From a virus: a DNA stretch of 20,703 nucleotides. Below are positions 1-8,532 of this stretch, in pieces (the first letter of the stretch is position 1; each line of letters opens with the position of its first letter). The translations under genes were made by a program, and so were the position numbers. The stretch covers positions 1 to 20,703 of the IMG/VR virus record IMGVR_UViG_3300030102_002902; one strand, written 5' to 3'. The notes under the pieces are model-generated. The model saw only the letters and a list, made by a program, of their open reading frames with translations, did not search any database and had not been told where the DNA came from.

Positions 1-2
1 GG

Positions 3-3000
3 CATTTGTTGTTGAAAAACTTGTCCATCTTGCTCAATTTCTTCAGTATAAATATATGGCTCATATCTACCATTCTTCTGAACCATAACTTGTGCCATAT
101 TATTTTCATTTGGAAGCATAGTAAGCTTCCAATCAGCATTAAAATTAAGTGGTGATTGACCTTCAAGCTCAACTTCTAATAAAGTTTTTATTGTACTTTT
201 TTTGGATTTTGTAAGTCTGATTTCATCATAAGCATCAAGTGTATCAAGTATAGCTTGCTCAATACCAACATCCATTTTTCTTATTTCTTCTTTAGTAAAT
301 CTAAGACTTCTAGCTTTAGCTACAGATCCGCTAAGTGTTGGGCCTAGCATTCTGTCATCTTTGCCATAAGATATTTCTATAAATTTATTTAACCTAGCTG
401 TAAGCATATCTTCACTTCTCATACTTGGAAGAAGTGCATAAGATATATTAGTTAAAAGTTTTTGAGTTTTAACATCTGCTTCAGCAAAATTAGTTCTTAA
501 AAAAGCTTTTACATCTTTTCCTATTACATTCTTAAACTCTTCTGGAAATGATTTTTCCATCTGAGATGCTTCACCAGCTATCCTTACAAGAGAAAGACCA
601 AAAGAACTTGAGCCACCAGCATTACGCAACACTTCATAGTCAACATAAGCAGCACCCAATATTGCTTTAGCACTGTCGCTTAATTGGTGTGGCATATTTT
701 TATTATTTAAAAGATTGTATCCAGTACCTACTGCGCCACCTTGAGTAAGTTTAGAATAAATATCAAAAAGGTTTTGTTGTCCCTCGGTTGTTTGTGGTGG
801 GTTAGTTGCGCTCATTTCTAAGAAATCAACAACCTCTTTAGGAATAAGACCTGAGTTAAGAATAGGATCTAACTCTTTCATATATTCAGTAGGAACAAGT
901 TTACCTCCTTTAAACTCAAAGAAAGCACCACCTTTAGTAGAAAAATAATTAACAGGATTTGAAGCACCATCACCTAGAAGCGGATTTAATATTTGTTCAG
1001 AGTAAACATTAATATCTTCTTTACCAGCAGAAGACCCAAGAGTTGTAGCTCTATCTATATTTCTAGCTATGGTTTCTCTTCTGTTAAATTTTTTTCTAAG
1101 ACTTCGAGCATAACTTTTAAATCCCTCGATAACAGGATCTATGTTTATATCAGTGTCTCTTATTCTTCCTAAAATTTCTAAAGCAGCAGCTTCAGCCTCA
1201 CCAGCAAACCTTTCCATAAACTCTATAGCATCACCAGTTCTTAAAGCTTGTTCTATTTCTGTAAGTTGGTCTTCAGAAAATCCTCTACCATTTGTTCCCT
1301 TTGAAATAGCATTAAATAAAAGAGGCTCTATCTTATCAGCTATAGCTTTATTTAATGCAGGAAGTTTATCTTCTTTTACCTGTGGTTCTAATTTACTAAA
1401 TGCATCTAATGCATCACTCGATAGTTTCTTTAATTCTTCTGCATCACCAGAAAAATTATAGTCTTTTAAATTTAAAATAGCATTAGAATAATTATCTAAT
1501 AAATTACTTCGTTGAGTATCTTCTTTACGCTTTATTGCTTTTTCCAACAAAGCTTGCGCTGGATTAAGCAATGTATTTAAGGTTGATGGGTCAAGATCTA
1601 TACTATCTTTAGTAGAGTTTATTTTATTAATTAAACTTTTAGTTTCTGTTATAACATCAGGATCATCTTTATTTAAAATAAACTTCATTTCTAATGCTTG
1701 TATTTCAGATGTTAAAGATAACTGTGTATTTTGTTTATGTTCTTTTTTAATATATTCATCTTTTTTATAACCAACATCTTTAGCTTTTTGTCTAAGTTGT
1801 GCTAACTTTTTATGTTGATCGTTTGAAAGAAAATCAGTGTTGATTGCGGCATCAAGCTTTCCCATAACTTCAGCTGCTTCATCAAACTTTTTCTGATCGA
1901 GTAACGACTCAAACATAGTTTCATATTTACCAAATGCATTTGCATTAGTTATTTCTGCTTCAATTTTTTTCTTATCAAATGCTTGTCTGTGCGCTTCCTG
2001 ATTAGCTTCAGCAATCATTTTTTCCTGATTTATAAGAGTTGCTTCTTGTGCAGATAATCTAGATTGATTTTCTTTTTCTATTTTTATTCTATTGTCATTA
2101 TAGTTCTTAAGATTTTTAAATATATTATTTCTAACATCTTGCGGAATATTTGCTTTATGCAATTCTTGAACAGCTATAACAAGCTCACTAAGAGAAGATG
2201 TATAAAGACGTTTAGTATCATCATCTATAGCAGCTGGAAGATAGTCTTCTAAAGAAGGTATTTGATTAGAAGCTAATGCTTGACCTAACTCATTAACTAA
2301 ATTTTCATCATAAACAGATGGAGGAATATCTTCTATAATTTGCTGTAAAGATCTTCTAATAAAGTCTTCAGCTTCATCAAGTACATCACTATTTAAATCA
2401 GGATTGCTAGAAAGTGTTTTGTTTTGTGTTTTATAATTATCAATAGAAATATCCAAAGAAGTAAGAGGAAACTCACTAGCTGCTAACTCTTCATTAGTAT
2501 TATCATTTTTTTGTTTTAAAGTAATATAAAGTTCATCATTTGCTTGATCTACAGCTGCCTTGTCTATTGACTGATACATATCAATATTACCAGAATACAT
2601 TTCACGCAACGAACCAACATCTAAATTATCAAACTGTCTAACAATTTTAATAACCTGATTTTTTATATTTTCATTTTCAATTATTGAAGCTGCATTTACA
2701 TTTCCTAATGCAAATTCTATTGCTTCTTTTTGATCAAGATCTACGTTTCTTGTTAACTCTGATAGTTTAGAGATTTCATAAAAAGCAGATATTTTTTGTC
2801 TTCTTACTCTATTGTTTGAATGTTCAGTTATATTATTAGTAACTTGAAAAGCTAAGTTTTCAGCATCAACAACCTTTTGAAGCTGTTCTTCATATTTAGC
2901 CAATCCCTCTTTACCATAATAAAGCCCCCCTCTCATCTCAGAATTAAAAGTTTCAAGCTCTACTACATAATTTAATTTAGCGTCTTGTTTAACTTGCTCT

Positions 3001-3515
3001 ATTCTGCGTTTTTCAGCAGCTACTTCTAAATCAAACTTTCTTTCAGCTATCTCTTCAGATGCTGCATTAAATACAGTTTGCTTAAACCTACCTTCAGCTG
3101 CGCCAAATTTAGCCTCAATAAAACCTTTCATCTGAGAATTGTAAGCTTCTGGATCTGGAAACTTTAAAGCAAACTCTCTAGATTTGTTTCTTATATCTTT
3201 AGAAACTATTTGATCGTATTTTTGATTAGTAATATTTAAGAATACTTCTCTTCTTATTCTTCCATATTCTTCTGGTACTTTTAATGCTAAAGGTTTTCCC
3301 TCATCATCAAACGTAGTATATGCCTGAGAGTTTATTGCATAAGCAGCATTCTCAGCTTCTTCTCTTCCTTTAGCTATTGCATCTCGCATTGTATGCTGTC
3401 TGAATGTTTCAGCAACTTCAGAAACAGCATTCCAAACATTTTCACTACCATCATCAAAAGATCTTACACCTATTGGTGATAGTGTAACCTGTCTTTTATG
3501 TTTAATAAAACTCAT
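3..3515 (-). CDS. Large internal virion protein, N-terminal 1171 residues (cut by window edge)
   Basis: Reading leftward from ATG at 3515 the frame stays open to the window edge, so at least 1171 residues are present and the C-terminus is missing. The protein is highly charged and almost entirely helix-like, with long heptad-rich stretches and no signal peptide or obvious membrane segment. I see no lytic transglycosylase motif in the visible part. In T7-like phages the last structural genes encode very large internal core proteins (gp15, gp16) that are ejected to form a channel across the host envelope, and position plus size fit that role. The gene starts one base after the stop of the small internal virion protein and is probably co-transcribed with it. 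The function is inferred from synteny, length and helical character, not from a recognised domain. A tail fibre is unlikely given the lack of beta-rich repeats. Confidence 0.72.
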   Translation of the reverse strand, partial: MSFIKHKRQVTLSPIGVRSFDDGSENVWNAVSEVAETFRQHTMRDAIAKGREEAENAAYAINSQAYTTFDDEGKPLALKVPEEYGRIRREVFLNITNQKYDQIVSKDIRNKSREFALKFPDPEAYNSQMKGFIEAKFGAAEGRFKQTVFNAASEEIAERKFDLEVAAEKRRIEQVKQDAKLNYVVELETFNSEMRGGLYYGKEGLAKYEEQLQKVVDAENLAFQVTNNITEHSNNRVRRQKISAFYEISKLSELTRNVDLDQKEAIEFALGNVNAASIIENENIKNQVIKIVRQFDNLDVGSLREMYSGNIDMYQSIDKAAVDQANDELYITLKQKNDNTNEELAASEFPLTSLDISIDNYKTQNKTLSSNPDLNSDVLDEAEDFIRRSLQQIIEDIPPSVYDENLVNELGQALASNQIPSLEDYLPAAIDDDTKRLYTSSLSELVIAVQELHKANIPQDVRNNIFKNLKNYNDNRIKIEKENQSRLSAQEATLINQEKMIAEANQEAHRQAFDKKKIEAEITNANAFGKYETMFESLLDQKKFDEAAEVMGKLDAAINTDFLSNDQHKKLAQLRQKAKDVGYKKDEYIKKEHKQNTQLSLTSEIQALEMKFILNKDDPDVITETKSLINKINSTKDSIDLDPSTLNTLLNPAQALLEKAIKRKEDTQRSNLLDNYSNAILNLKDYNFSGDAEELKKLSSDALDAFSKLEPQVKEDKLPALNKAIADKIEPLLFNAISKGTNGRGFSEDQLTEIEQALRTGDAIEFMERFAGEAEAAALEILGRIRDTDINIDPVIEGFKSYARSLRKKFNRRETIARNIDRATTLGSSAGKEDINVYSEQILNPLLGDGASNPVNYFSTKGGAFFEFKGGKLVPTEYMKELDPILNSGLIPKEVVDFLEMSATNPPQTTEGQQNLFDIYSKLTQGGAVGTGYNLLNNKNMPHQLSDSAKAILGAAYVDYEVLRNAGGSSSFGLSLVRIAGEASQMEKSFPEEFKNVIGKDVKAFLRTNFAEADVKTQKLLTNISYALLPSMRSEDMLTARLNKFIEISYGKDDRMLGPTLSGSVAKARSLRFTKEEIRKMDVGIEQAILDTLDAYDEIRLTKSKKSTIKTLLEVELEGQSPLNFNADWKLTMLPNENNMAQVMVQKNGRYEPYIYTEEIEQDGQVFQQQM

Positions 3516-3516
3516 A

Positions 3517-3945
3517 TTACACTGCCTTAAAATCCATATAGGCATTACCCATAGTGCCTATTGCTTTAAACAAAGCTGCTCTCCTAGTGTTAGACGCTTT
3601 TTCATATTGAATTAAAGAAGCCACAGTTCGACTACTCTTTTCTAAAGAAGCTTGGGTTTGCATCATTGCTATGTTTGAACCAAATGCATCAGCTTGTGCT
3701 TCTTCAAAAGCAGCAACATTCATTGTTTTCTCACCTTCTTGGAAAGAAAACATAGCATCATTAACATTAGAAGCTGCTTCGTATTGCAATTGTAAAAGGT
3801 TTTGTTCTTGAACAGCTTGCGCTTGGGAAATAATATTTTCTATTTCCATTTGCTTTGCTTGGTTTTCTTGCTGTCTTGCAGCAGCTCTACCAGCAGACAA
3901 AGTGCCTAGTGCGCTTATTGCTCCGAATATAAGTGGTAGTGCCAT
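3517..3945 (-). CDS. Small internal virion protein (T7 gp14-like)
   Basis: This 142-residue protein begins with a short hydrophobic, glycine/alanine-rich segment (LPLIFGAISALGTLSAG, residues 3-19) and continues as an alanine- and glutamine-rich helical body. That architecture, one N-terminal membrane-active helix followed by coiled coil, is typical of the internal virion protein B / gp14 group that sits in the portal core and enters the envelope first during DNA ejection. The start overlaps the stop of tail tubular B as TAATG, and the giant internal virion gene follows after one base, matching the T7 order of nozzle then internal core proteins. I rely on architecture and gene order; the sequence match to T7 gp14 itself would be weak. 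Confidence 0.7.
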   Translation of the reverse strand: MALPLIFGAISALGTLSAGRAAARQQENQAKQMEIENIISQAQAVQEQNLLQLQYEAASNVNDAMFSFQEGEKTMNVAAFEEAQADAFGSNIAMMQTQASLEKSSRTVASLIQYEKASNTRRAALFKAIGTMGNAYMDFKAV

Positions 3946-6188
3946 TAGAATATTAACTCCGCTACTAATCCATTCACTTGCAAATCAAGTGGTGCATCTT
4001 GTGTTATTGTTACTTGTGGATCTCGACTATAACCAAGCAATCTAAATTCTTTCCTACCTGTTACTGGTGTTAGTTGTTGTGATAAATCATCTGTAACATT
4101 TCTTACTAGTAAATTAGTATCATTAACTTTTACTGACAATGTATCAGTTAAATCTAAAAATACAGCACTAATCCCTCTTGGTATACCAGTAACAGGTCCA
4201 TTGCCTAATGTTGCGTCAATAGGATTTGTTTTTAATTCAATATCAAACTTCTTACCTATTTCAGCAAAACTTAAAGAAGAATCAACAGATGATACATTTA
4301 CATTGCCACCTGATACAGTAAACTCACCAATAAAATTATTGCCATGAATAACATTAACAACAGCACCATTGTTATAGTCAGCTGAAACATTAAAAACGCC
4401 ATTGCTTCCATTATAAACTTTAGCCATATCAGTATTAAACAATCTATTAAACTCACATAAAACTATCTTTTTTGTTCCATCTCCCAAATCATATTCAACA
4501 TTAGCAAAGACTCGATCATCGATGGTAACGCATGAATGAAAAATACCATCAGTTGTAAACTCTACCCAGCCAGCCCTTTGCTCTGCTCTATTAGAATTAA
4601 ACACAGCCATTGTTCCATCATTATTCAAAACAAAAATATAATTCTCTGCTCTTGATAAAGCACCATACAATGCGTTCATTTCTATTGGTGTTTTAATTAA
4701 ATGCGAAGCTGTTGTTGATATAGGGTTTGCAACATAAGCATCTTCACCATCAGCAAAAATATATTCTCTAGCAATCTGACCGCCCTTTTGAATAAATAGT
4801 GTAGCACCATCAATAAGTTGCGGTCTAATAAAACCAGATCCAAAAGGAGTTTGTTTCTTTAGCTGTGCATTGGTCGGAGTCAATGGTTGATTTTGAAATG
4901 ATGGTATATACATTTCAGCAGATGCAGCAAAGATTTGTAAATCACGATTAGATACAACATGGCGAATTTGTTGAACCTCACCAACAGCAGCTGTTAAATG
5001 TATTGAGTCATTATCTTCAGACTTGCCAATGTCAAAATTAAAATATCTTCCTGATTTGCTAAACCATATTGAGTCAGGTTGTGCTAATGTACCAGCAAAA
5101 ACTAATCTGTTTTCATGAAATGTAACAGCAGCTGGAAACCCTCGAAGACTAGAATAAGACTGCTCATCCCAAGTTGTTATTGGAGCATGAGTAGAATAAC
5201 TGGGTGTCCCACCTCCCAGTTCAGAACTCGTTGCAGAACCACCAGCTGTTACTGTAAAAACATCATCACTAATAACTTCTGCTACAGTTCTAGAACCATT
5301 TATATTTCCTACAGCAATACCACCAACAGTACCAGAATCTGATATAGTAATTGCATTACCAACAGATAAACCATGACTAACAAATGTTATTTCAATTTTG
5401 TTTGAGCCTTCATTAGTTCTTACTGAGTTTGGCGTTAATTTTACCTTTAGCTCATCAAGAATATTACCAGTAGCTGTAGTAGAGTTTGTTACACCAGTAA
5501 TTTCTATTTCACTTTTGTTATATCTTATTGTTGTTCCAATATGCTTAGAGGGAGATGATGTATCCCAATAACCAGTGCTTGTAGTTAAAGTAACGCCATT
5601 ACCAGTAGTTGCACTAACATCAAGTGTCATTGTTGGTGTCTGAAACGGATAAAATGGTTGGTAAACTACAGTTGCATCTGACTTCTGATCAAATGCAAAT
5701 GTTTCTACTTGAAAAGTTGTTAAGCTAGTTCTTACTAATTGTCTTGGCATAAATAGTTGATGTGCAATAAACATAACATCGCCAGCTTGTGCAAAAGTAT
5801 ATTCATGCAAAAAATCATGATCAAAAGGTAAAGCAGCTGAAGCAATGTCTGAAGTGATTGTTTGAATTAAAGAAACATCACCAGTGCTAGGGCTTATTTG
5901 AAATATTCTTACTTTAGCATTTTCAAGAGAAATAATGTATTGCTCATCATCAGAAAATATAAATGGCAATAATCTACACTGTTGAGTTTTAGCTGTATTG
6001 ATTGTTGTATCATATTGATAGATAGCTTCTAAACCAGCACGTTTTAACAAACCACCTTCAGATCTAAGTAAAAAGTTTTTAACTCTTTGTGCAGACTGAT
6101 TGTATACTTGTATATCAGTTCTTGATGTTAATGACGGACTTACTTCCCCAAACTGAAAGTTAGTTAATGGTACTCGTATTTTTTCCAT
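3945..6188 (-). CDS. Tail tubular protein B (tail nozzle)
   Basis: This 747-residue protein has the N-terminal signature of podovirus tail nozzle proteins: FQFGEVSPSLTSRTD near residues 11-25, then NFLLRSEGGLLKRAGLE near 38-53, as in T7 gp12 relatives. These form the hexameric nozzle below the adaptor ring through which DNA leaves. The family core resumes at RGFPAAVTFHENRLVFAGT (349-367) and PDSIWFSKSGRYFNF (371-385). Between them, about residues 255-335, lies a beta-rich insert (ITFVSHGLSVGNAITIS, TVGGIAVGNINGSRTV, FTVTAGGSAT) that resembles the FCCH-like/Ig-like modules often found in phage tail proteins. The gene joins both neighbours by TAATG overlaps, indicating translational coupling with tail tubular A upstream. 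Confidence 0.9.
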   Translation of the reverse strand: MEKIRVPLTNFQFGEVSPSLTSRTDIQVYNQSAQRVKNFLLRSEGGLLKRAGLEAIYQYDTTINTAKTQQCRLLPFIFSDDEQYIISLENAKVRIFQISPSTGDVSLIQTITSDIASAALPFDHDFLHEYTFAQAGDVMFIAHQLFMPRQLVRTSLTTFQVETFAFDQKSDATVVYQPFYPFQTPTMTLDVSATTGNGVTLTTSTGYWDTSSPSKHIGTTIRYNKSEIEITGVTNSTTATGNILDELKVKLTPNSVRTNEGSNKIEITFVSHGLSVGNAITISDSGTVGGIAVGNINGSRTVAEVISDDVFTVTAGGSATSSELGGGTPSYSTHAPITTWDEQSYSSLRGFPAAVTFHENRLVFAGTLAQPDSIWFSKSGRYFNFDIGKSEDNDSIHLTAAVGEVQQIRHVVSNRDLQIFAASAEMYIPSFQNQPLTPTNAQLKKQTPFGSGFIRPQLIDGATLFIQKGGQIAREYIFADGEDAYVANPISTTASHLIKTPIEMNALYGALSRAENYIFVLNNDGTMAVFNSNRAEQRAGWVEFTTDGIFHSCVTIDDRVFANVEYDLGDGTKKIVLCEFNRLFNTDMAKVYNGSNGVFNVSADYNNGAVVNVIHGNNFIGEFTVSGGNVNVSSVDSSLSFAEIGKKFDIELKTNPIDATLGNGPVTGIPRGISAVFLDLTDTLSVKVNDTNLLVRNVTDDLSQQLTPVTGRKEFRLLGYSRDPQVTITQDAPLDLQVNGLVAELIF

Positions 6189-6781
6189 TATGTTCGCCTG
6201 TTAGTAATAAACCTATTAGTGGAAAACTTTCTTGTTGTTTGTTGTTGAGAGTCTAAGGTTCTAGCTTTTGCCATAGATGATTGAGCTTGCGCTCCCATCA
6301 ACTGAGCAAGACCTTGATCTCTAGCAAGGCTAACAGCAAAAACTGTTGCGATCTCATATTCTACAGCAACTGTAAAATAAGAAGGCCAAAACTGCTCATT
6401 TACTCTAAATGTAAAATCAAGAACCAAAACAGCTGTTGGATCTACATCACAAAATATTTTATCATTATATACCTGATACTCAATAGGATTGTCATTTTGA
6501 GTAACTGAATGTGTCATTAACCAATCGCTAGGAAGTTGATAAGCAGCATCATATCTTCCAGTAGGAGCATCAGATAATCTATTTAAAACAACTTGATTTG
6601 TTGCAAATCTCCATCTGGAATTAACAAGAGAAGATCTAGCTATATCTTCATACATATTTGTAGCAACCAATGCTTCATTTGTATTATCTCCAAAAGAAGC
6701 AATAGGCTCTGCGCCTATAAGTATTAAAGCTCTACTACATACATCTATTGGTGAATTGGATGCTGTGCTTGAAACTGCCAT
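6188..6781 (-). CDS. Tail tubular protein A (head-tail adaptor)
   Basis: This 197-residue protein matches the gp11/tail tubular A family in length and motif order. SPIDVCSRALILIGAEPIASF (residues 10-30) is the conserved N-terminal helix, SSLVNSRWRFATNQVVLNRL follows near 50-69, then AYQLPSDW near 80-87 and an Ala/Gln-rich C-terminal helix with DSQQQTTRKF. These proteins form the ring between portal and nozzle. The ATG at 6781 is preceded by GAGG seven bases upstream. It is the first gene after the hairpin terminator downstream of the capsid genes, so its transcription is probably reduced relative to the capsid genes. The family call is secure; the ring stoichiometry is taken from T7. Confidence 0.9.
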   Translation of the reverse strand: MAVSSTASNSPIDVCSRALILIGAEPIASFGDNTNEALVATNMYEDIARSSLVNSRWRFATNQVVLNRLSDAPTGRYDAAYQLPSDWLMTHSVTQNDNPIEYQVYNDKIFCDVDPTAVLVLDFTFRVNEQFWPSYFTVAVEYEIATVFAVSLARDQGLAQLMGAQAQSSMAKARTLDSQQQTTRKFSTNRFITNRRT

Positions 6782-6792
6782 ACTAAATCCTC

Positions 6793-6820
6793 AAAGAAAG
6801 GTGGGGCCGAAGCCCCAACC
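6793..6820 (-). terminator. Intrinsic terminator between capsid and tail genes
   Basis: On the minus strand a GGGGC stem closed by a TTCG tetraloop and GCCCC (6803-6816) is extended through one bulge by GG/CC pairs, and is followed by TTTCTTT. It lies just after the stop codon of the 89-residue gene and ahead of tail tubular A. A UUCG loop on a GC stem with a T-rich tail is a classic intrinsic terminator, probably a leaky one here because essential tail genes follow without an evident new promoter. Confidence 0.75.
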
Positions 6821-6822
6821 TA

Positions 6823-7092
6823 TTAGTCACTATCAGTTGCTGTAACAGTTAAGCCATCGGTTACGTCAATAGCGGTTGCCGAAACATCCTTTGCGTAAAC
6901 GAGGCTAACAGCTGGTGTGCCACCTGTTGATGTAACAGCAATAATAACGTCCAAAGAACGAACCATGCCGATTGCATCATTAAAGTAGCCAGCAGTGTTT
7001 ACATCACCGATTGCATCTGTTGTGGTGTAGTGCCAAAGATTGACACCAGATCCACCAGATAAACGAGTTAGTCCACTTGCACTATAAGCCAT
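6823..7092 (-). CDS. Small capsid-associated protein, probable head decoration protein
   Basis: This 89-residue protein begins MAYSASGLTRLSGGSGVNLWHYTTTDA and ends with a Thr/Val-rich acidic tail (VTDGLTVTATDSD). I recognise the pattern, an N-terminal GLxRLxGxSGxxLWxYTTTDA followed by a beta-rich stretch, as a common small protein encoded directly after the major capsid gene in many tailed phages. Its composition suggests a small beta-sandwich. Position between the capsid gene (12-base gap) and a terminator means it is made at a similar level to capsid, as expected for a decoration or cementing protein. The role is inferred from position and composition; no biochemical motif is visible. Confidence 0.68.
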   Translation of the reverse strand: MAYSASGLTRLSGGSGVNLWHYTTTDAIGDVNTAGYFNDAIGMVRSLDVIIAVTSTGGTPAVSLVYAKDVSATAIDVTDGLTVTATDSD

Positions 7093-7104
7093 TTTCCAAC
7101 CCTC

Positions 7105-7914
7105 CTAGTTATTATCTAGCAGTTCGTATATACCATTGTCATCAATGACAACAGAACCCATTGACATCATTGATGTCGCTAGGTGCGATACTTTTTCTGC
7201 TATATAGTTTACTTCGGTTTGAACATCAGAGTTCACACCAATGCCAACTGCTCTCATGTGATAAAGAAAGTTCTTACCACCAGCTACAGCTGAAGTTGAA
7301 AAGATCTTGAAGCCCAAGAACTCTTTCATTGTCATACCACCAGCAAACGGTAGGTTTTGTGGTCCGACAAAATCACTTGAAGCAAACTCTGTAATATTAA
7401 ACAAATCTGCAAAACCAGCTGGGGACATTGCAAGATAACGCTGTCCATCTTCTGGAATGCTTGCTGTGCCAAATGTTTCAAATGCTGATAGCAAATCTGC
7501 TTTGCTTACAGCTGAACCACCAGCACCCAACTGAGTTGAGTTAGCACCAGCATCCATAGCTGTTGTAATGATTTCATCAGTTTTACGCCCCAATGCAGCA
7601 GCAGCACTCTCGGCAATAGCCTGACGCTCGTTGATATTTGTTTTCAACTCATCAAGTTTGTCGATGTACTCAGCAGCATAAAAGTCAGCCATTGTTACTT
7701 CCACATTAGTATGTGCAAGTTCCATTGGTGTGACATTACCGTTGCGTGATTTAGTTGACGCTGTTCCAGTTCCTATCTTCTGGAATCGAGCGACATTGCC
7801 TGACACATTCGTAGAACGAATGGTATTACGCAGTTTAGAACCCATGCGCTGGTATGCAAGATGCACATCGGTTTCGAACTGCTTAATAAAGGCTTGGTCT
7901 ATTGTATTAGCCAA
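7105..7914 (-). CDS. Major capsid protein
   Basis: This 269-residue protein sits after the scaffold and before the decoration-type gene, the expected place for the coat subunit. It has the profile of the short HK97-fold capsid proteins found in marine podoviruses: FETDVHLAYQRMGSKLRNTIR near residues 13-33, the ELAHTNVEVTMADFYAAEYIDKLDELK region near 65-91, an alanine-rich spine helix (ERQAIAESAAAALGRKTDEII, about 96-116) and a C-terminal beta-rich domain with FLGFKIFSTSAV near 199-210. The ATG at 7914 has a strong TAGGAG eight bases upstream. The upstream 78-base gap is the longest within this part of the structural block and provides this gene with its own leader. Confidence 0.85.
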   Translation of the reverse strand: MANTIDQAFIKQFETDVHLAYQRMGSKLRNTIRSTNVSGNVARFQKIGTGTASTKSRNGNVTPMELAHTNVEVTMADFYAAEYIDKLDELKTNINERQAIAESAAAALGRKTDEIITTAMDAGANSTQLGAGGSAVSKADLLSAFETFGTASIPEDGQRYLAMSPAGFADLFNITEFASSDFVGPQNLPFAGGMTMKEFLGFKIFSTSAVAGGKNFLYHMRAVGIGVNSDVQTEVNYIAEKVSHLATSMMSMGSVVIDDNGIYELLDNN

Positions 7915-7992
7915 TTTTAAGTCTCCTAAGTTAAGTTACGGCATCTTGGGTGTCCGATCTACATCATCAACGAAGGTGTCCAAATGGGCTTC

Positions 7993-8532
7993 TCAGTGTA
8001 TTACGGGCCTTGATAATTTATGTGAAACACAATTTTGACTCGGATTGCAACGCACAAAATCAACATATGTAATATTTTTCCAGTCGCTAAACCCCACAGG
8101 CTCGAAGCCTAACCACACTGCCCAGTTCAACATTGACTCATATTCTTTTGCTATTTGCATAGATAAATCAGGATATGACTGATCTAAAAATGATATTAAC
8201 ATCTTCGATCCACGTGCTAATCCCTTAAAGTTTTTCGTAATGTGTTTTGTAAATAAAGCAAAGAGTTGTGGTGGCTCTTCAGAAAAAAACACACCACTTG
8301 CTACCATAATGTTCCAATCTTTATCTCTTACAATATAAACTTCAGAATCTTTTTGGAGATCTTTTAAAGCTTCGAGAACAGTAGTATAACCAAGATTTGA
8401 CAACTCTCTTTGAGTTTCTTTATGCAATATAGGTAACATTTCTGCTATGTGATGTTCGTAAAAAGGAGTCATATAATACGACCCACTTTGTAATATCTTT
8501 ACTTCATCCATATAATTTTTTGTAACCTTCAT
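7993..8532 (-). CDS. GNAT-like protein of the phage virion gene cluster
   Basis: This protein of up to 179 residues has features of the acetyltransferase (GNAT) fold: a helical N-terminus (FYEHHIAEMLPILHKET), a strand pair around VYIVRDKDWNIMVASGVFF, then a FTKHITKNFKGLARGSKMLISFLDQ segment and a late AVWLGFEPVGF that resembles the xxLGF-xP ending of the fold. T7-type phages encode a similar GNAT-like protein, gp13, needed for internal core assembly, so a structural-assembly role is possible. The clear catalytic acetyl-CoA loop (Q/RxxGxG/A) is not convincing here. Two starts are possible, ATG 8532 (overlapping scaffold by 29 bases) and ATG 8511 (8-base overlap); neither has a good ribosome site. 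Its place between scaffold and capsid is unusual. Confidence 0.6.
   Translation of the reverse strand: MKVTKNYMDEVKILQSGSYYMTPFYEHHIAEMLPILHKETQRELSNLGYTTVLEALKDLQKDSEVYIVRDKDWNIMVASGVFFSEEPPQLFALFTKHITKNFKGLARGSKMLISFLDQSYPDLSMQIAKEYESMLNWAVWLGFEPVGFSDWKNITYVDFVRCNPSQNCVSHKLSRPVIH

Noticed and set aside
1141-1461. A 106-codon plus-strand frame inside the large internal virion gene
   Set aside because: It is the antisense of a strongly coding, helix-rich frame and lacks a ribosome signal; Ser/Ala-rich shadows like this are typical opposite such genes.
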